From Acetobacter senegalensis (lineage in GTDB: Bacteria; Pseudomonadota; Alphaproteobacteria; Acetobacterales; Acetobacteraceae), in assembly GCF_001580995.1 (NCBI RefSeq), contig NZ_LHZU01000138.1, positions 29,446-93,445 on the forward strand: a stretch of DNA of 64,000 bases. Direction: 5' to 3'. Positions 63,335 through 64,000 of the stretch are shown here, in pieces. Each line of letters opens with the position of its first letter. The stretch's first letter is position 1. The translations under genes and the position numbers were made by a program. Below the pieces are notes generated by a model, which searched no databases, was not told where the DNA came from, and saw only the letters and a list, made by a program, of their open reading frames with translations.

Positions 63335-64000
63335 CCGATATTTCGTTTTCTCCGTGGGAAATGTTTATGAATGCCGGGCCTGTTGTCCGGTGTGTGATGG
63401 TTCTTCTGGCGTTGGCATCCCTGCTGACGTGGACGGTCTTTTTTGCCAAATCGGTTGAACTGGTGCGTGTGCGGCTGAAGCTGGGCCGGGCGGAACGGGC
63501 GTTGGAGGAAGCGGGAACGCTGGATCTGGGAGAAGAGCACACGCGTGGCGCCGGGATTGCCCATGCACTGGTGATGGCCGCGGAAACGGAGCGCGAACGC
63601 TCACAGGATATTCCCGATGACCGTGAAGGTTTGAAGGAGCGGATCGTGCTGCATCTTGAACGTCTGGAAGCGGCGGAAGGCCGCCGCCTGATGCGTGGCA
63701 CGGGCCTGCTGGCCACCATTGGCGCAACATCACCTTTTATTGGCCTGTTTGGCACGGTGTGGGGGATCATGACCTCCTTTACCGGCATTGCCGCCAGCAA
63801 GGCGACCAGCCTTGCGGTGGTGGCGCCCGGCATTGCCGAAGCGCTTCTGGCCACGGCTCTGGGGCTGGTGGCGGCCATTCCGGCGGTGATCATCTACAAC
63901 CACCTTGCACGCCAGTCCGCCGCGTGCCGGGCGCAGGTGGCTGATCTGACCTCGCTGGTCATGCGGCTGGTCTCGCGCGATCTGGGGCGGATGCAGGCGC
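63331..64000 (+). CDS. exbB: ExbB/TolQ-type proton channel subunit, partial at window end
   Basis: The first 223 codons of a MotA/TolQ/ExbB protein; the frame is open at the window edge. AAAGGAGG precedes the ATG, which overlaps the previous stop. The first helix is VVRCVMVLLALASLLTWTVFFAKSVELV. The cytoplasmic part and the conserved block LLATIGATSPFIGLFGTVWGIMTSF, then APGIAEALLATALGLVAAIPAVIIYN, are typical ExbB. With ExbD and TonB, presumably encoded beyond the edge, it energises the TonB receptors. Confidence 0.92.
   Translation, partial: MTDISFSPWEMFMNAGPVVRCVMVLLALASLLTWTVFFAKSVELVRVRLKLGRAERALEEAGTLDLGEEHTRGAGIAHALVMAAETERERSQDIPDDREGLKERIVLHLERLEAAEGRRLMRGTGLLATIGATSPFIGLFGTVWGIMTSFTGIAASKATSLAVVAPGIAEALLATALGLVAAIPAVIIYNHLARQSAACRAQVADLTSLVMRLVSRDLGRMQA

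Noticed and set aside
62785..63893. Two long leftward open frames (62785-63564 and 63315-63893)
   Set aside because: They are antisense to the PepSY and exbB genes in GC-rich sequence, where such frames are common; Arg/Ser/Pro-rich without motifs.
1..64000. CRISPR arrays, tRNA or rRNA genes, phage structural genes
   Set aside because: No regularly spaced repeats, no tRNA cloverleaf with CCA-type end and no rRNA or capsid-type sequence were seen on either strand.

Overview
The window looks like a chromosomal accessory stretch of an alphaproteobacterium, most likely an acetic acid bacterium (Acetobacteraceae). This is an inference from the mix of IS66 and IS5-family remnants, many TonB-dependent receptors with FecI/FecR regulators, an isoquinoline-oxidoreductase-type molybdoprotein and sugar-porter genes. 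No rRNA, tRNA, CRISPR array or complete phage was seen. Base composition changes by eye along the window: about 1-23 kb and 49-64 kb are GC-richer, about 24-48 kb is AT-richer.

Region 1 (1-12.7 kb) is an organosulfur-type locus. A leftward operon encodes two dipeptide/nickel-type ABC permeases, two ABC ATPases, an aldo/keto reductase, a DszB-like desulfinase and an FAD monooxygenase. The divergent pair encodes a DszC/SfnB-like flavin monooxygenase and a second DszB-like desulfinase. Both DszB-like proteins keep the Cys-His-Arg triad. A palindrome sits between the two arms. A TonB-dependent receptor lies convergently beyond a strong bidirectional hairpin.

Region 2 (12.8-16.6 kb) is decay: an IS66-family element inserted in an IS5-family transposase remnant, then an ankyrin-type gene broken by an amber codon. 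Region 3 (16.8-22.9 kb) is a leftward carbohydrate-type cluster: LacI regulator with no ordinary start codon, AroE-like dehydrogenase, sugar-porter MFS, SDR dehydrogenase and AGE/YihS-type isomerase. It is followed by a 0.4-kb patch of gene debris.

Region 4 (23.7-34.8 kb) holds parts of a membrane oxygenase system: a ferredoxin reductase, a three-histidine-motif fatty acid hydroxylase, an unknown two-helix membrane protein, a secreted beta-propeller, an orphan molybdenum hydroxylase large subunit, an SDR, a TonB receptor and a Rieske ferredoxin.

Region 5 (34.8-48.5 kb) is a guanidine-assimilation locus. A promoter and a guanidine-I (ykkC) riboswitch precede a 48-codon cysteine-rich ORF that overlaps the first of two carboxyguanidine deiminase-type genes. 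Guanidine/urea carboxylase and allophanate hydrolase follow, then a hybrid histidine kinase with a mutated receiver, a LuxR-type response regulator, a TPR-sulfotransferase and an APC permease. A degenerate IS427-type element closes the region.

Region 6 (49.4-64 kb) has two FecI/FecR/TonB-receptor modules. The first is linked to a Tat-exported PhoD phosphatase. The second is followed by a PepSY membrane protein, a small membrane protein and the start of exbB, which runs off the window. A csaA gene lies between the modules.
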